A DNA stretch of 64,000 nucleotides from Panulirus ornatus (lineage: Eukaryota > Arthropoda > Malacostraca > Decapoda > Palinuridae): contig NC_092287.1 in the NCBI RefSeq assembly GCF_036320965.1, positions 1,902,325-1,966,324 on the forward strand, read 5' to 3'. This document shows, in pieces, positions 30,201 to 45,310 of the stretch. Position 1 is the first letter of the stretch. The number at the start of each line of letters is the position of its first letter. The notes below the pieces were generated by a model, which saw nothing but the letters and a program-made list of their open reading frames with translations, ran no database searches and was not told where the DNA came from. Position numbers and translations under genes: made by a program.

Positions 30201-33200
30201 TGTGTATTGAGAGGTTTTACATGTGTCTAATACATCATTTATGTATTTCTTTTTTGAAACAGTCAAAGCCCTTTCCAGTTGCTCAGTATGGTGGACGTTT
30301 CACCGTCACAATGCTCCCTGGAGATGGTATTGGGCCAGAAATGATGGGCTATGTGAAAAATATCTTCAGGTAAGAATTGATTAATTTTGCTGCACTAGTA
30401 ATAAATTTGCATCACATTAGTCAGCACTGATATTTCAGAAATTTCTTTTTCTTTTAGATTTTACCAGATAAACATGTTAGTACCTCAGAGTTCAAATAGT
30501 ATTTATGAAAGAGAATTTGTATAATTTCTTACTGAAATTTTCAGATATGCTGGTGTTCCTGTTGACTTTGAAGAGATTCAGATCACAAAGGACTCATCTG
30601 AAGAAGAATTTGAAAATGCTTTGATTTGCATTAAGAGGAATGGAGTTGCGTTAAAAGGTTAGTTTGCTTCTATTCTTCTCTAGTCAAAGATATGTACAAG
30701 AAATACCATGCACAGAATGTGAAATGAACAACGCAAATCATAATGCATATCAAAGTGCATGGAGAAACTACGAAGTCTGCAAAAAAACCTTGTCCACCTT
30801 CCCATACATTTTCAAAGGCAATGTCACACTTACATTTTAGTACTATGTCATCTCTCTTTTGGCCTTGAGTACCATCTACAGATGTTTGGGCATTGAATTG
30901 GCAAGGTTACTAAAGTATTTTAGGTCCATCTTTTGAGTCCATAGGGCCTTGATCTGAATGAGGTGTGGTACTGATGAGGTAGTACAGGGAGCAGACATCT
31001 GATCATGCATTCTTAGTGCCCAGTGCACTTTGAAATCTCACTTGTACCTACATTTTCTTGCTTCCAGGTAAGAATTCAGGCTTTCCCATTAGAAAAGTAA
31101 GAGCACAAATGGAAGAAGTACAGTATCCAGAATTGAAATTCTGAGAATGAAGTGGCAGCCTCGAAGAGTAAAGAAAGAACATCCTTCCCTCATTATAGCT
31201 ATAGACACACTAAGGCAGGTTGCTGGTGCTCATACCATTAGGAGCACTAGTCTCAGCAACCAGATGTATGATAATGTCACCCTGAGAGTGTCGTATGCTT
31301 GTACCCACAATAGTCTGCCATGTATTGCCTTTGAAATATGTTGGGGGATTTTTTTTTTCTTTCTTTTTTTTTTAGGACTCTTTAGTTGATAAACTGTTCA
31401 ACCAACATGATAACAGTACAATAAAGAAGATAGGTATCAGGAGATAATTTAGGTCATCATTACAGTTAATAAGCTTAGAGAAAACTCTCCTTTGGGACGA
31501 GATAGAATCCCAGCTATAGTAGCAAAACAAGTGATGTTATTGATGAAACAAAAACAAAATAGCAGATATTCACAAAATGTGCCATGTAACAGTACACAAA
31601 GGATGATATAATATGTAGCAGTACAGGCCAGCAGTACAGCTTTACTTGTAAGAAAAGTCTGTAAAGAGTGATGAAAGAACACATACTAGAGAGCAAATGA
31701 TCAAAGAGTTATGTAAATGGCCAAAATTGATTTTTACCAAGAAAAATATGCAAATCTATTTATTAGCTCATTACTGTAACATATGAAATTTTAATGCAAG
31801 GAATGTGAATGGTTACTTTTTTATATTTTGCTTGGGCATTTGACAAAGTAACACCTCTCATATATAAGGGAGATGGAGGGGTCAGCCTGAAGAAGTCTCT
31901 TGTACTTTATAAATGCATGGAGGTGATGCCAAAGAACTGTCAAATATTAATGGAAGGGAGTATAGGGAGGGGTGCATAAAGAAACACTGAGTGTTAGTTA
32001 GAGAGAAAGGAGAATGGAACTGTCTCTGATAGATATAGGATAAGTAGAGGTTTATAGGTATTAGTGAAACTTGATACTTTTTTTTTTCCATACTCCATCA
32101 CCATTTCTCGCATTAGTGAGGTAGCGTTAAGAACAGATGAAGAAAGGCCATGTTCACTCACATCCAGTGTCTAGCAGTCAAGTGTAATGCCCCACTGACC
32201 TTGGTTTACCCTAGCCGCTTCACCTGCCCAGGTTCAGTCCACCGACAGCATGTTGACCTCTGTATCCAAAATTGTTCAAATTTACTCCATCTGGAGCACG
32301 CCTTTGACTCTCCTACATGTTCAGGCCCTGATCACTTAAAGTCTATTTCACTCCATCCTTCCATCTTCAATTTGGCCTTCCCCTTCTTGTTTCCTCCATT
32401 TTGGACACTTCCTCTTTGTTAACCTTTCCTCATTCGTTCTCTGCATGTGTCCACGTGGAGAAAAATAGTGTTTAGTGTTCTGGTTTTTCTTTTCCCCAAC
32501 CAGGCAGCATTGAGAGCAAGTATGGGGATATTTCCGTTAGCTCTCGTAATGCTAGACTTCGCACAGAACTGGACCTTTTCGCAAATGTTTTACACTGTAA
32601 ATCCTACCCAGCTGTACGTTCTCGACACTCTGATGTGGATATTATCATAATCCGTGAGAACACTGAAGGAGAGTACTCTATGTTGGAACATGAGGTAAGG
32701 CCATATATTGTGCTTATTAGAAATGACCCTTATATTACTTTATACAGCATTGTATTATTTTTTCTTTTTTAATAGCCTTGCCAATTCATATCAGTCTGTT
32801 GAGTTGCTGTAACAAATGCCAAAAGATAATTTACCTATTTTATTTAGACTGGTTAACATTATGATATCAGAACTCTATCTTTCTGGTTATTTATGGTCAT
32901 GAGTTGGTTTGGGTCAGGGTTAAGGTTTGTTAGGTTTGGCTTGGTTAAGTTAGCAAAAAGTATGGTTCAAGGATTAATGTTGTGTTTTATAGTTTTCTGA
33001 AGCTATCTTCTGCTTGATGTAATCGTATTTTCTATTTGTGATGATAGGTCCCTTCCAAATCATAAATCCACTTCATGTTTGTTTTTATTATACTTGTATT
33101 ATACTTTGTCGCTGTCTCCCGCGTTAGCGAGGTAGCACAAGGAAACAGACTAAAGAATGGCCCAACCCACCCACACACACATGTATATACATACATGTCC

Positions 33201-36200
33201 ACACACGCACATATACATACCTATACATTTCAATGTATACATATATGTACGTACACAGACATACACATATATACTCATATACGTAATTCATACTTGCTGC
33301 CTTTATTCATTCCTGTCGCCACCCCGCCACACATGAAATGACAACCCCTCCCCCCACATGCACGCAAGGTAGCGTTAGGAAAAGACAACAAAGACCACAT
33401 TCGTTCACACTCAGTCTCTATCTGTTATGTATAATACACTGAAACCACAGCTCCCTTTCCACATCCAGGCCCCCACAAAACTTTCCATGGTTTACCCTAG
33501 ACGCTCCACATGCCCTGGTTCAATCCGTTGATAGCACATCAACCCCAGTATACCACATCATTGCAATTCACTTTATTCCTTGCACGCCTTTCACCCTCCT
33601 GCATGTTCAGGCCCCGATCACTCAAAATCTTTTTCACTCCATCTTTCCACCTCCAATTTGGTCTCCCACTTCTCCTCGTTTCCTCCACCTCTGACACACA
33701 TATCCTCTTTGTCAATCTTTCCTCACTCATTCTCTCCATGTGACCAAACCATTTCAAAATACCCTCTTCAGCTCTCACAACCACACTCTTTTTATTACCA
33801 CACATCTCTCTTACCCTTTCATTACTTACTCGTTCAAACTACCTCACACCACATATTGTCCTCAAACATCTCATTTCCAGCACATCCACCCTCCTCCACA
33901 CAACTCTATCTATATAGCCCATGCCTCACAACCATATGATATTGTTGGAACCACTATTCCTTCAAACATACCCATTTTTGCTTTCTGAGATAATGTTCTC
34001 GTCTTCCTCACATTTTTCAATGCTTCCAGAACTTTCACCCTCTCCCCCACCCTATGACTCACTTCCATTTCCATGGTTCCATCCACTGCCAAATCCACTC
34101 CCAGATATCTAAAACACTTCACTTCCTCCAGTTTTTCTCCATACAAACTTACCTTCCAATTGACTTATCCCTCACCCTACTGTACCTAATAACCTTGCTC
34201 TTATTCACATTTACTCTCAGCTTTCTTCTTTTACACACTTTACCAAACTCAGTCACCAGCTTCTGCAGTTTCTCATGTTTGTTACCAGGATATATTTTTA
34301 GCACATACCTGTATTGCTGGATGTGAGAAGGAGATGGAGTGAGTATTTTGAAGGTTTGTTGAATGTGTTTGATGATAGAGTGGCAGATATAGGGTGTTTT
34401 GGTTGAGGTGGTGTGCAAAGTGAGAGGGTTAGGGAAAATGATTTGGTAAACAGAGAAGAGGTAGTGAAAGCTTTGCGGAAGATGAAAGCCGGCAAGGCAG
34501 CAGGTTTGGATGGTATTGCAGTGGAATTTATTAAAAAAGGGGGTGACTGTATTGTTGACTGGCTGGTAAGGTTATTTAATGTATGTATGACTCATGGTGA
34601 GGTGCCTGAGGATTGGCGGAATGCGTGCATAGTGCCATTGTACAAAGGCAAAGGGGATAAGAGTGAGTGCTCAAATTACAGAGGTATAAGTTTGTTGAGT
34701 ATTCCTGGTAAATTATATGGGAGGGTATTGATTGAGAGGGTGAAGGCATGTACAGAGCATCAGATTGGGGAAGAGCAGTGTGGTTTCAGAAGTGGTAGAT
34801 GATGTGTGGATCAGGTGTTTGCTTTGAAGAATGTATGTGAGAAATACTTAGAAAAGCAAATGGATTTGTATGTAGCATTTATGGATCTGGAGAAGGCATA
34901 TGATAGAGTTGATAGAGATGCTCTGTGGAAGGTATTAAGAATATATGGTGTGGGAGGAAAGTTGTTAGAAGCAGTGAAAAGTTTCTATCGAGGATGTAAG
35001 GCATGTGTACGTGTAGGAAGAGAGGAAAGTGATTGGTTCTCAGTGAATGTAGGTTTGCGGCAGGGGTGTGTGATGTCTCCATGGTTGTTTAATTTGTTTA
35101 TGGATGGGGTTGTTAGGGAGGTGAATGCAAGAGTTTTGGAAAGAGGGGCAAGTATGAAGTCTGTTGGGGATGAGAGAGCTTGGGAAGTGAGTCAGTTGTT
35201 GTTCGCTGATGATACAGCGCTGGTGGCTGATTCATGTGAGAAACTGCAGAAGCTGGTGACTGAGTTTGGAAAAGTGTGTGGAAGAAGAAAGTTAAGAGTA
35301 AATGTGAATAAGAGCAAGGTTATAAGGTACAGTAGGGTTGAGGGTCAAGTCAATTGGGAGGTGAGTTTGAATGGAGAAAAACTGGAGGAAGTGAAGTGTT
35401 TTAGATATCTGGGAGTGGATCTGGCAGCGGATGGAACCATGGAAGCGGAAGTGGATCATAGGGTGGGGGAGGGGGCGAAAATCCTGGGGGCCTTGAAGAA
35501 TGTGTGGAAGTCGAGAACATTATCTCGGAAAGCAAAAATGGGTATGTTTGAAGGAATAGTGGTTCCAACAATGTTGTATGGTTGCGAGGCGTGGGCTATG
35601 GATAGAGTTGTGCGCAGGAGGATGGATGTGCTGGAAATGAGATGTTTGAGGACAATGTGTGGTGTGAGGTGGTTTGATCGAGTGAGTAACGTAAGGGTAA
35701 GAGAGATGTGTGGAAATAAAAAGAGCGTGGTTGAGAGAGCAGAAGAGGGTGTTTTGAAGTGGTTTGGGCACATGGAGAGGATGAGTGAGGAAAGATTGAC
35801 CAAGAGGATATATGTGTCGGAGGTGGAGGGAACAAGAAGAGGGAGACCAAATTGGAGGTGGAAAGATGGAGTGAAAAAGATTTTGTGTGATCGGGGCCTG
35901 AGCATGCAGGAGGGTGAAAGGAGGGCAAGGAATAGAGTGAATTGGAGCGATGTGGTATACCGGGGTTGACGTGCTGTCAGTGGATTGAAGCAGGGCATGT
36001 GAAGCGTCTGGGGTAAACCATGGAAAGCTGTGTAGGTATGTATATTTGCGTGTGTGGACGTATGTATATACATGTGTATGGGGGGGGTTGGGCCATTTCT
36101 TTCGTCTGTTTCCTTGCGCTACCTCGCAAACGCGGGAGACAGTGACAAAGTATAATAAAAAAAAATATATATACCTGTATTGCTAACAAGTTTGACGTGT

Positions 36201-39200
36201 GAAACATTGGAAAATGTAATCTGAAGCCACAATATTATTTTTTCTTTCATTTCATACAGATCCCCTCCAAATCATAAATCCACCTCATGTTACCAGGACA
36301 TATTCTTAGCAAATACTAGTTTTGCCAACAATTGTCAATTATTTTTTTTTTTTCATACATGTTTGCCATATCTCACTTTAGCAAAGTAGTTCCTGGAACA
36401 GATGAAGAAATGGCCTCATTCAATCTCATCCACCCTCTACCTGTCATGTGTAATGCATCAAAACCAGAGCCCCCTATCAAAATCCTTCCCACAGACCTTT
36501 CTGTGGTTTGCCCCAAATGCTTCATATGCCATGATTCACTTCATTTAATAGCACATCATCCTTTGTATTGTTATTATGTAATACAACCCCAGGACACCTT
36601 TTGTGGGGGTTTTGCAGTGTCGAAGCTGCACTCCATGCAGAAGTAGGAAAATGATGGACTCCTTTGTAGCGAGAAGGTCTTTGATGAGGCCATATTTCTT
36701 TCCATTCACTGACAATGATACATCCTTGCAAATGGTGACTGTTTGCTTACAGTGTAATTACTTGCAGGCATAGTATGGTTACTCAATGAGAAATCATGTG
36801 GATGATTATTTGCAAAGGAGAAACTACTGAATCTTAAGAAGAGGTAACATGATTTCAGAGGAAACAGGTCACGCATAGTTTTTTTAGATATCTTTGATAA
36901 GAGTGAGTTTTTTTAGGCAAATGGATGGGTGGATTGTCTGTTCTCAGACTACTGTGTAGTATTTGATACCATCCCACACAAGAGCATATTAAAGAATTTG
37001 TATTTCAGGAAGTATAAGAGAGAGGTTCCTTTTGCAGATCACAAACTAACTATATGAGTGAAAGAGTACAAAGGAATAGAGGAGCCTTTTCAGAGTGTTA
37101 CCAGTGGCACTCTACAGGGCTGTCCTAGAGCATTTGTTATTCTTGATCAGTGTTAATGGTTAACCGGAGGGATTGGATTCATTCTTGAACTTGTTTGTAT
37201 GGATGATGCTGAAGTCATGAGAGAAGTTAGGAATAACCAGGATTGCATTAGTTTATATAGGGGCGTGGATAAGCTCCATAATTGGTTACCGGTATATACA
37301 TGGTTGATGAAATTCATTTAAAGGAAGTACATATTACTGATGAGATTAAATAAAATAGTGGCTAGAAATTACTGATCTAGTAGGAATAAAGCTGTATAAA
37401 TTTGTGTTCAACAGACTGCAGGTAGATCTATAGTCCGAATAACCATGATCAAAAAACGTAAAATCTAATTATCTGAGTATTTATGATTCCCACTAGAATG
37501 GTGCAGGAGTTTTCACTAGTCTGAACTTGAGGTAGTTTTGCATCATGCTTTTCTCAGTTATTTCTTAAATTGATATGGTTTTTGCCATTATTTTGTACTT
37601 AATTATTTTGTACGAGTGTCCATCCACTAGCCATGCATCTTTACACTTGCTCGAAAAGACAAAGAAAATTTTTGAGTAAGCATGGTAATGTTTTCTGTAA
37701 TAGATATTTACAAATATTACATACAGTATCATTTAAGAATCGGAAAGCTCCATAGGAAGGATAATTGCATATAACCCAGACAAATTCTATAGTTTGTTCA
37801 GTTCCATTGACTTCCGACATATCTGCCTGTGTTTATGCAAGACCTAAGATACAATATGCATCTCAAGTTTAGTGCAATCTTTAGAGAAGCATATGGATCT
37901 AGTTAGAACAGGTCTTGATAAAGGTGGTACAGATGGTACCTTAAGTATGAGAGTTGAAATACTTACTATCTATCCCCAGCATATGTCCAAGTTCTGTTCT
38001 GACAGACCAGTTAGGTCTTGAAATGGATGTAAGTCAGATAAATGTCAGCATGGCATGTAGAATTTGTATACCTGTACAGAATTCTTTTATCCTACTCAAT
38101 TTTTATCATGTCATGATTATCTCATTTTTTATTAACCAGCTTCATTGTATGATTTTGTAAATTCTTTTTACCATTTATTTAAGATTCTTGAGTTCATATT
38201 TCATTGTTTTTATTTTTTACATTATGCAAGTTCTATCATGATCATCTCATTTTTGTTTAACCAGTTTTATGAAAGATCACTGTATGGTTATTAGAAAAAA
38301 ATTCTTTTGTTTATTTTTTACCTTTTCCACAGCTACGTTGTCAGCACTTGCAGCTTCACCTGTGACTCGAATGTCATGCAGCCTATATCCTTTAAAATCT
38401 GTTGAACCAACCATAACTTGCTGTGAAGTTCTTGATGTAATCCTTGTCTGCTGTCTCTATCAAAGTTTAAAAAAGCCTTTCCCTGAAGCTTAGTGGTACA
38501 TATTTTTGTATTTGACCTTCCATCCAGAGCATCAACAACTTTTTCATTTTGTGGATGGGCCTTTGTCGTTGGTTTGTTATTATCAAAGACTTCATACTTA
38601 CCGAACCTTTCACTGCTTCTTGTATTTTTTCTTTATCCTTTAGAATTGTGGAGACCGTCGAATGGGACAACTTTAGATCACATACAATCACATTAACTTT
38701 TTTCCTTCTTCATATTGAGTGATTACTTTCGTCTTCAATTCCAAATCAAGCATCTTCCTCAGTTTCTTGCCAGATCTATCAACGTGTAATGGTTTTTTCC
38801 TCTTGCTCATCGTCTTTGAGGTTTAATAGAAAAATGGTTTAATCCAGCACAAAAATTTGTTAGATTCAATGGAATAACACATGCTTGCTGAATGTTAACA
38901 GAGAATGAGAACTGAGAGAGGTGCTGTTATTGCTGTGATGTACACAATGCTGGGATATCGTCTGAAAGTCAGTCATACACATGCAGCAGTTGACACTGGT
39001 GGACGTACAACCAAGCTTGATTTTTATGTTTACATGTATTTTTTAATTTATGTTTTTTTCAGTCGCATGTACAGATGGTCATAAGTAGAGGATAGATGGT
39101 TTAGATGTCAGAGACTTTTAGTCTGCCCACCATTCATAGTCTCCTTGTAAACTCCCTGACTGCATTCTCTCCACATGGCCATACTACCCAAAAGTATTAC

Positions 39201-42200
39201 ATTTCACCCACTCTACCACACCACAATTCATATCATTTGCATTCCGTGCCATACCAAATCTCTAATACACCCCCCTCATTTTTAGCTTTATTCCTTCAGG
39301 TAACTTATTTCCTCAGCCTGGAGTTGTAACCTCTTAGAAAAGGTGTAATTAAATATATATGTTATGTCAGATTTGTGGTTGAATGAAATAAGTGAAATGA
39401 TGAAACTAAATGCAGACAATATACAGAAATATAAAAAGATGTACTAAAGATAATTTAACAGGTAGGATCCCATGAGTGTAGAGTGCCCATCCTCTGCTGC
39501 CTTGATAGGTGATTGATAACATAATTACACAGCCACACACACACACACACACACACATTGTTTTGATGTGGAACACCATCATTTGGGTGTCAAGGGGTAA
39601 GAATAAATAACAGATTATGTTTGCAGAATGTGCAAGGTGTCATCGAAAGCTTGAAAATTATTACGAGGAAGGGTTCAGAACGACTTGCACGATATGGTTT
39701 TGAATATGCTCTCAGGAATGGTCGTAGGAAGGTCACAGCAGTTCACAAAGCAAATATTATGTAAGTTTTCCATTTCCTTGATTCAGTGCAAGTATCAGGG
39801 ACTATAGTTCATGTTGTCGTTTCAATTTTATTTTGTTATAGCACATTTTCTAGAATTTAATGTATTTTAGATCATGCAAAAAATATTCCCAAGATTTTGG
39901 ATATTGAATGCAAATGAAATTAGATACATGTATTTGAGAAAGATTGATTAAGAGGATAGTTTGGGTAGAAACTATTAACATTTGAACATGGTATCACAAG
40001 GGATAGACAAGCCTTCAATGAAGAAAAAATAGGTAAAGAAATAATAGTAACTTTTGCATTCCTTATTACATGTTGAGACCATAGGAATGGCATTTGAAAA
40101 GGTTTGTTTTTATATGAAGGATTCCATATATAATGTATGAACCACTGACTTCTTCAAATAGTGTGGTGGATGTTTTGATTATCAGTATCATTGACTTTGA
40201 TTTCAGTATTACACCAGTCTTTAAGCTGCTAGATGCAAGACCACTAGAATCTCGGAAATCCAGTTTCAAGTATAATCTTTGTCTTGGATAAGTTGAAAAT
40301 GGTTAGGAAATAGTATATTATTATTTATTATACTTTGTTGCTGTCTCCCATGTTAGCGAGGTTGTGTAAGGAAACAGACGAAAGAATGGTCCAACCCACC
40401 CACATACACATGTATATACATAAAAGCCCACACATGCACATATGCATACCAATACATTTCAACATATACATACATATACATACACAGACATGTACATTTA
40501 TACACATGTACATATTCACACATGCTGCCTTCATCCATTCCCATCGCCATCCCGCCACACATGAAATGGCACCCCCCTACCCCTGCGCGTGTGCGAGGTA
40601 GTGCCAGGAAAATACAACAAAGGCCACATTCATTCACACTCAGTCTCTATCTGTTATGTGTAATGCACCAAAATCACAGCTCCCTTTCCACATCAAGGCC
40701 CCACAAAACCTTCCATGGTTTACCCAAGACGCTTCACATGCCCTGGTTTAATCCATTGACAGCATGTCGACTCTGGTATACCACATCGTTCCAATTCACT
40801 CTATTCCTTGCACGCCTTTCACCCTACTGTGTGTTCAGGCCCTGATCGCTCAAAATCTTTTTCACTCCATCCTTCCACCTCCAGTTTGGTCTCCCACTTC
40901 TTGTTCCTTCCACTTCTGACACTTATATCCTCTTTGTCAATCTTTCCTCACTCATTCTCTCCATGTGACCAAACCATTTCAATACACCCTCTTCTGCTCT
41001 CTCAACCACACTCTTTTTACTGAAACTATTGTAGTTGAAGATTTTCTCAAAATAGAATTATTTAGACTTTGTGACAAGGTCTTTCTAAGTAGATAGTGGA
41101 ACAACATAATGAAGAATAATATGCAGAATTTGACATTCACAGTGAATGTATATTTCTTATGTGACAAAACATCTCAAATACATTATACCTATGGGTACTT
41201 TATTTACAGGAGGTGGAATTGATATATAACAACTCAAATACATTATACTTTCAGGCACTTTATTAATGAGAGGCAGAAATTACTTGCAGACCTTTTGCAA
41301 TAGTCACAGCTCACTCAGCACAGGAAAGCAAGTCATTTAAAAGAATTGGAGCACATCAGCCTTAATCTCAAATTACTGTATTTTGGAAAAGTTAGGAAAA
41401 GAAGAATACTGGGCCGTTAGGGAGGTATAGAAAAACTAAAATATTCTTTTTATTTGCAAAATTAATTCTAATCAGGCCACAAGCAACATTAGCCCACTAA
41501 AAACAGAAGAGGGCACTTATGAAGGTCAAAATTTTTGCCAAATATAGCACTGAGTATGTGTCTTGAAGTGAAGTTATGGTACTTATTAACCCCAGGAAGA
41601 GAGATCAGGATTATTCTTGGTTTGTAAGCTGGTAAATTTATCATCTACAAACCATGATAGTATATTTTTTGAGTGCTTTTCAATTTTGTATGTATTTCAG
41701 GCTCATCAAAACGTATCCATGACTTTATAAAAGTGGTTTGTAAATCAACAAATACTTTACTCTGGAAATGAGTACTGTATGTCACCGCTTATAGTTGCTT
41801 GTAGAGTCCTAGAAAACATTTTGGCAAATTAAAAGATTGCACGTTTATTCATTCATCAGATGACACAAGAATGGCTCAAGTAGTGTTGTATTCCTTGTCA
41901 TGTGGTCTGTAGAAACTGTTAAGACTCACCTCAGACTTGTCAGTAGTTGTTCCTTCTTGAAGTCACTGTTCTCATGCACCTGTACTGCTGTCAGTACAAA
42001 AAATTAGTTTCGCTCAGAGAGGCTAATATGTTTTGAAACGGAATAATTGTTATGATACATAGTTTCCATCCCACCCATTCCATTTGTAGTTGAGCATGTG
42101 TTCATTATAGAGGATGATGAGTGGTATTTTAGAGTAAGCCCAACCCTTAATTGGTGTATTGTGTACAGTAATCTGTTGTCAGCTGAATTGATTGACTGAA

Positions 42201-45200
42201 TCTAGGAACAAATCGCATACATATGTTCAGGCAATTTATTTCTAAATGGTATACGCATTGCTAAAAAGGGTATGTCATGTAAATAATTAATCAGAGCACA
42301 TAAGACAGGTTTCATAGCATTTTATTATTCATTTGGCAGATAAGATAGCCTTCTCTTAACTTAATAAATGATTGTTGTTTTTTATGTTGAAAGCACTGTG
42401 TTTATTTAGAATCTTTCCCAGATTCATAGACATTCTGGTTATTAACAGTCCCTCTACATTTTGAGTGTTGAAAATTCAATAGCAGTAGTCAATACATTCA
42501 CCTAAAAAAGTATATGTAGATATTTATTTGCATGCATCAAGCAGCTAATAGCTACAAAATTAAGGTACAGTTACTTTATTGTGTTATTTCCTTCCCAGGA
42601 AGATAACTGATGGACTGTTTCTAGAGACTTGCCGGAAGATAGCAGAAGAATACCCAGAGATTGAGTTCACTGATATGATTGTTGACAATACCTGCATGCA
42701 GCTGGTAGCCAAGCCTCAACAGTTTGATGTGATGGTGATGCCCAACCTGTATGGTAATATAGTGTCAAATGTGGTGTGTGGACTGGTGGGTGGAGCAGGA
42801 TTACTATCTGGACGCAATTATGGGGAACATGTGAGTTCACTCTATCCTCATTATGTAAATGGTAATAAATAGATATTATTTATCTTATTATTTATTTTGC
42901 TTTGTCACTGTCTCCCGCGTTAGTGAGGTAGCACAAGGAAACAGACTAAAGAATGGGCCAACCCTCTCACATACACATTTATATACATACACGTCCACAC
43001 ACGCAAATATACATACCGATACATCTCAGCGTATACATATACACACACAGACATATACATATATACACATGTACATAATACATACTGTCTGCCTTTATTC
43101 ATTCCCATAGATATGATAGATATATCCCTGGGGATAGGGGAGAAAGAATACTTCCCACGTATTCCCTGCATGTCGTAGAAGGCGACTAAAAGGGGAGGGA
43201 GCGGGGGGGCTGGAAATCCTCCCCTCTCAATTTTTTTTAATTTTCCAAAAGAAGGAACAGAGAAGGGGGCCAGGTGAGGATATTCCCTCAATGGCCCAGT
43301 TCTCTGTTCTTAACGCTACCTCGCTAACGTGGGAAATGGCGAATAGTGTGAAAAAAAAAAAGAAAGAAAAGATTTACCAAGAAAAGCCTCCTGTCTCTAT
43401 CATTTATGAAACTTATCATCCAAACACCGTGATCACGATATGAGGAGTAAGCCTTGATGTGCTTTCTTCTTGCCTCATTTTTTTTTGGTTTATCCTTGCT
43501 CCTCTTTAAATGCACTTCACTAAGGTACACCTTCTATCCTGTATTTTTTTTTGCATATACTAGATCACATGCACCAGTGTGACCACTTGCAATATATATA
43601 TTTTTATTATACCTGATCACTGTTTCTCACATCAGCGAGGTAGTGCCAGGAAACAGACTAAGAATGGCCCATCTACTCATATACACATTATATTTTTATT
43701 ATTATTATACTTTGTCGCTGTCTCTCGCGTTAGCATGGTAGCGCAAGGAAACTGATGAAAGAACGGCCCAACCCACCCACATACACATGTATATACATAC
43801 ACACCCACACATGCACATATACGTACCTATACATATATACACATATACACATATATACTTTGTCGCTGTCTTCCGCGTTTGCGAGGTAGCGCAAGGAAAC
43901 AGACGAAAGAAATGGCCCAACCCCCCCCCCATACACATGTATATACATACGTCCACACACGCAAATATACATACCTACACAGCTTTCCATGGTTTACCCC
44001 AGACGCTTCACATGCCTTGATTCAATCCACTGACAGCACGTCAACCCCGGTATACCACATCGCTCCAATTCACTCTATTCCTTGCCCTCCTTTCACCCTC
44101 CTGCATGTTCAGGCCCCGATCACACAAAATCTTTTTCACTCCATCTTTCCACCTCCAATTTGGTCTCCCTCTTCTCCTTGCTCCCTCCACCTCCGACACA
44201 TATATCCTCTTGGTCAATCTTTCCTCACTCATCCTCTCCATGTGCCCAAACCACTTCAAAACACCCTCTTCTGCTCTCTCAACCACGCTCTTTTTATTTC
44301 CACACATCTCTCTTACCCTGACGTTACTCACTCGATCAAACCACCTCACACCACACATTGTCCTCAAACATCTCATTTCCAGCACATCCATCCTCCTGCG
44401 CACAACTCTATCCATAGCCCACGCCTCGCAACCATACAACATTGTTGGAACCACTATTCCTTCAAACATACCCATTTTTGCTTTCCGAGATAATGTTCTC
44501 GACTTCCACACATTCTTCAAGGCCCCCAGAATTTTTGCCCCCTCCCCCACCCTATGATCCACTTCCGCTTCCATGGTTCCATCCGCTGCCAGATCCACTC
44601 CCAGATATCTAAAACACTTCACTTCCTCCAGTTTTTCTCCATTCAAACTCACCTCCCAATTGACTTGACCCTCAACCCTACTGTACCTAATAACCTTGCT
44701 CTTATTCACATTTACTCTTAACTTTCTTCTTCCACACACTTTACCAAACTCAGTCACCAGCTTCTGCAGTTTCTCACATGAATCAGCCACCAGCGCTGTA
44801 TCATCAGCGAACAACAACTGACTCACTTCCCAAGCTCTCTCATCCCCAACAGACTTCATACTTGCCCCTCTTTCCAAAACTCTTGCATTTACCTCCCTAA
44901 CAACCCCATCCATAAACAAATTAAACAACCATGGAGACATCACACACCCCTGCCGCAAACCTACATTCACTGAGAACCAATCACTTTCCTCTCTTCCTAC
45001 ACATACACATGCCTTACATCCTCGATAAAAACTTTTCACTGCTTCTAACAACTTTCCTTCCACACCATATATTCTTAATACCTTCCACAGAGCATCTCTA
45101 TCAACTCTATCATATGCCTTCTCCAGATCCATAAATGCTACATACAAATCCATTTGCTTTTCTAAGTATTTCTCACATACATTCTTCAAAGCAAACACCT

Positions 45201-45272
45201 GATCCACACATCCTCTACCACTTCTGAAACCACACTGCTCTTCCCCAATCTGATGCTCTGTACATGCCTCTG

Positions 45273-45310
<38 letters not shown>

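Noticed and set aside
31050..31390. Possible exon or processed pseudogene in IDH3G intron 4
   Set aside because: The frame has no recognised motif, and the established exons 4 and 5 join in phase without it.
35456..36073. Long minus-strand open frames (also 43879-44493 +, 49524-50138 +, 55309-55782 +) of up to about 205 codons
   Set aside because: They are antisense to the conserved RT frame of family L; the RT strand carries the catalytic motifs and the antisense frames are H/S/L/P-rich by-products.
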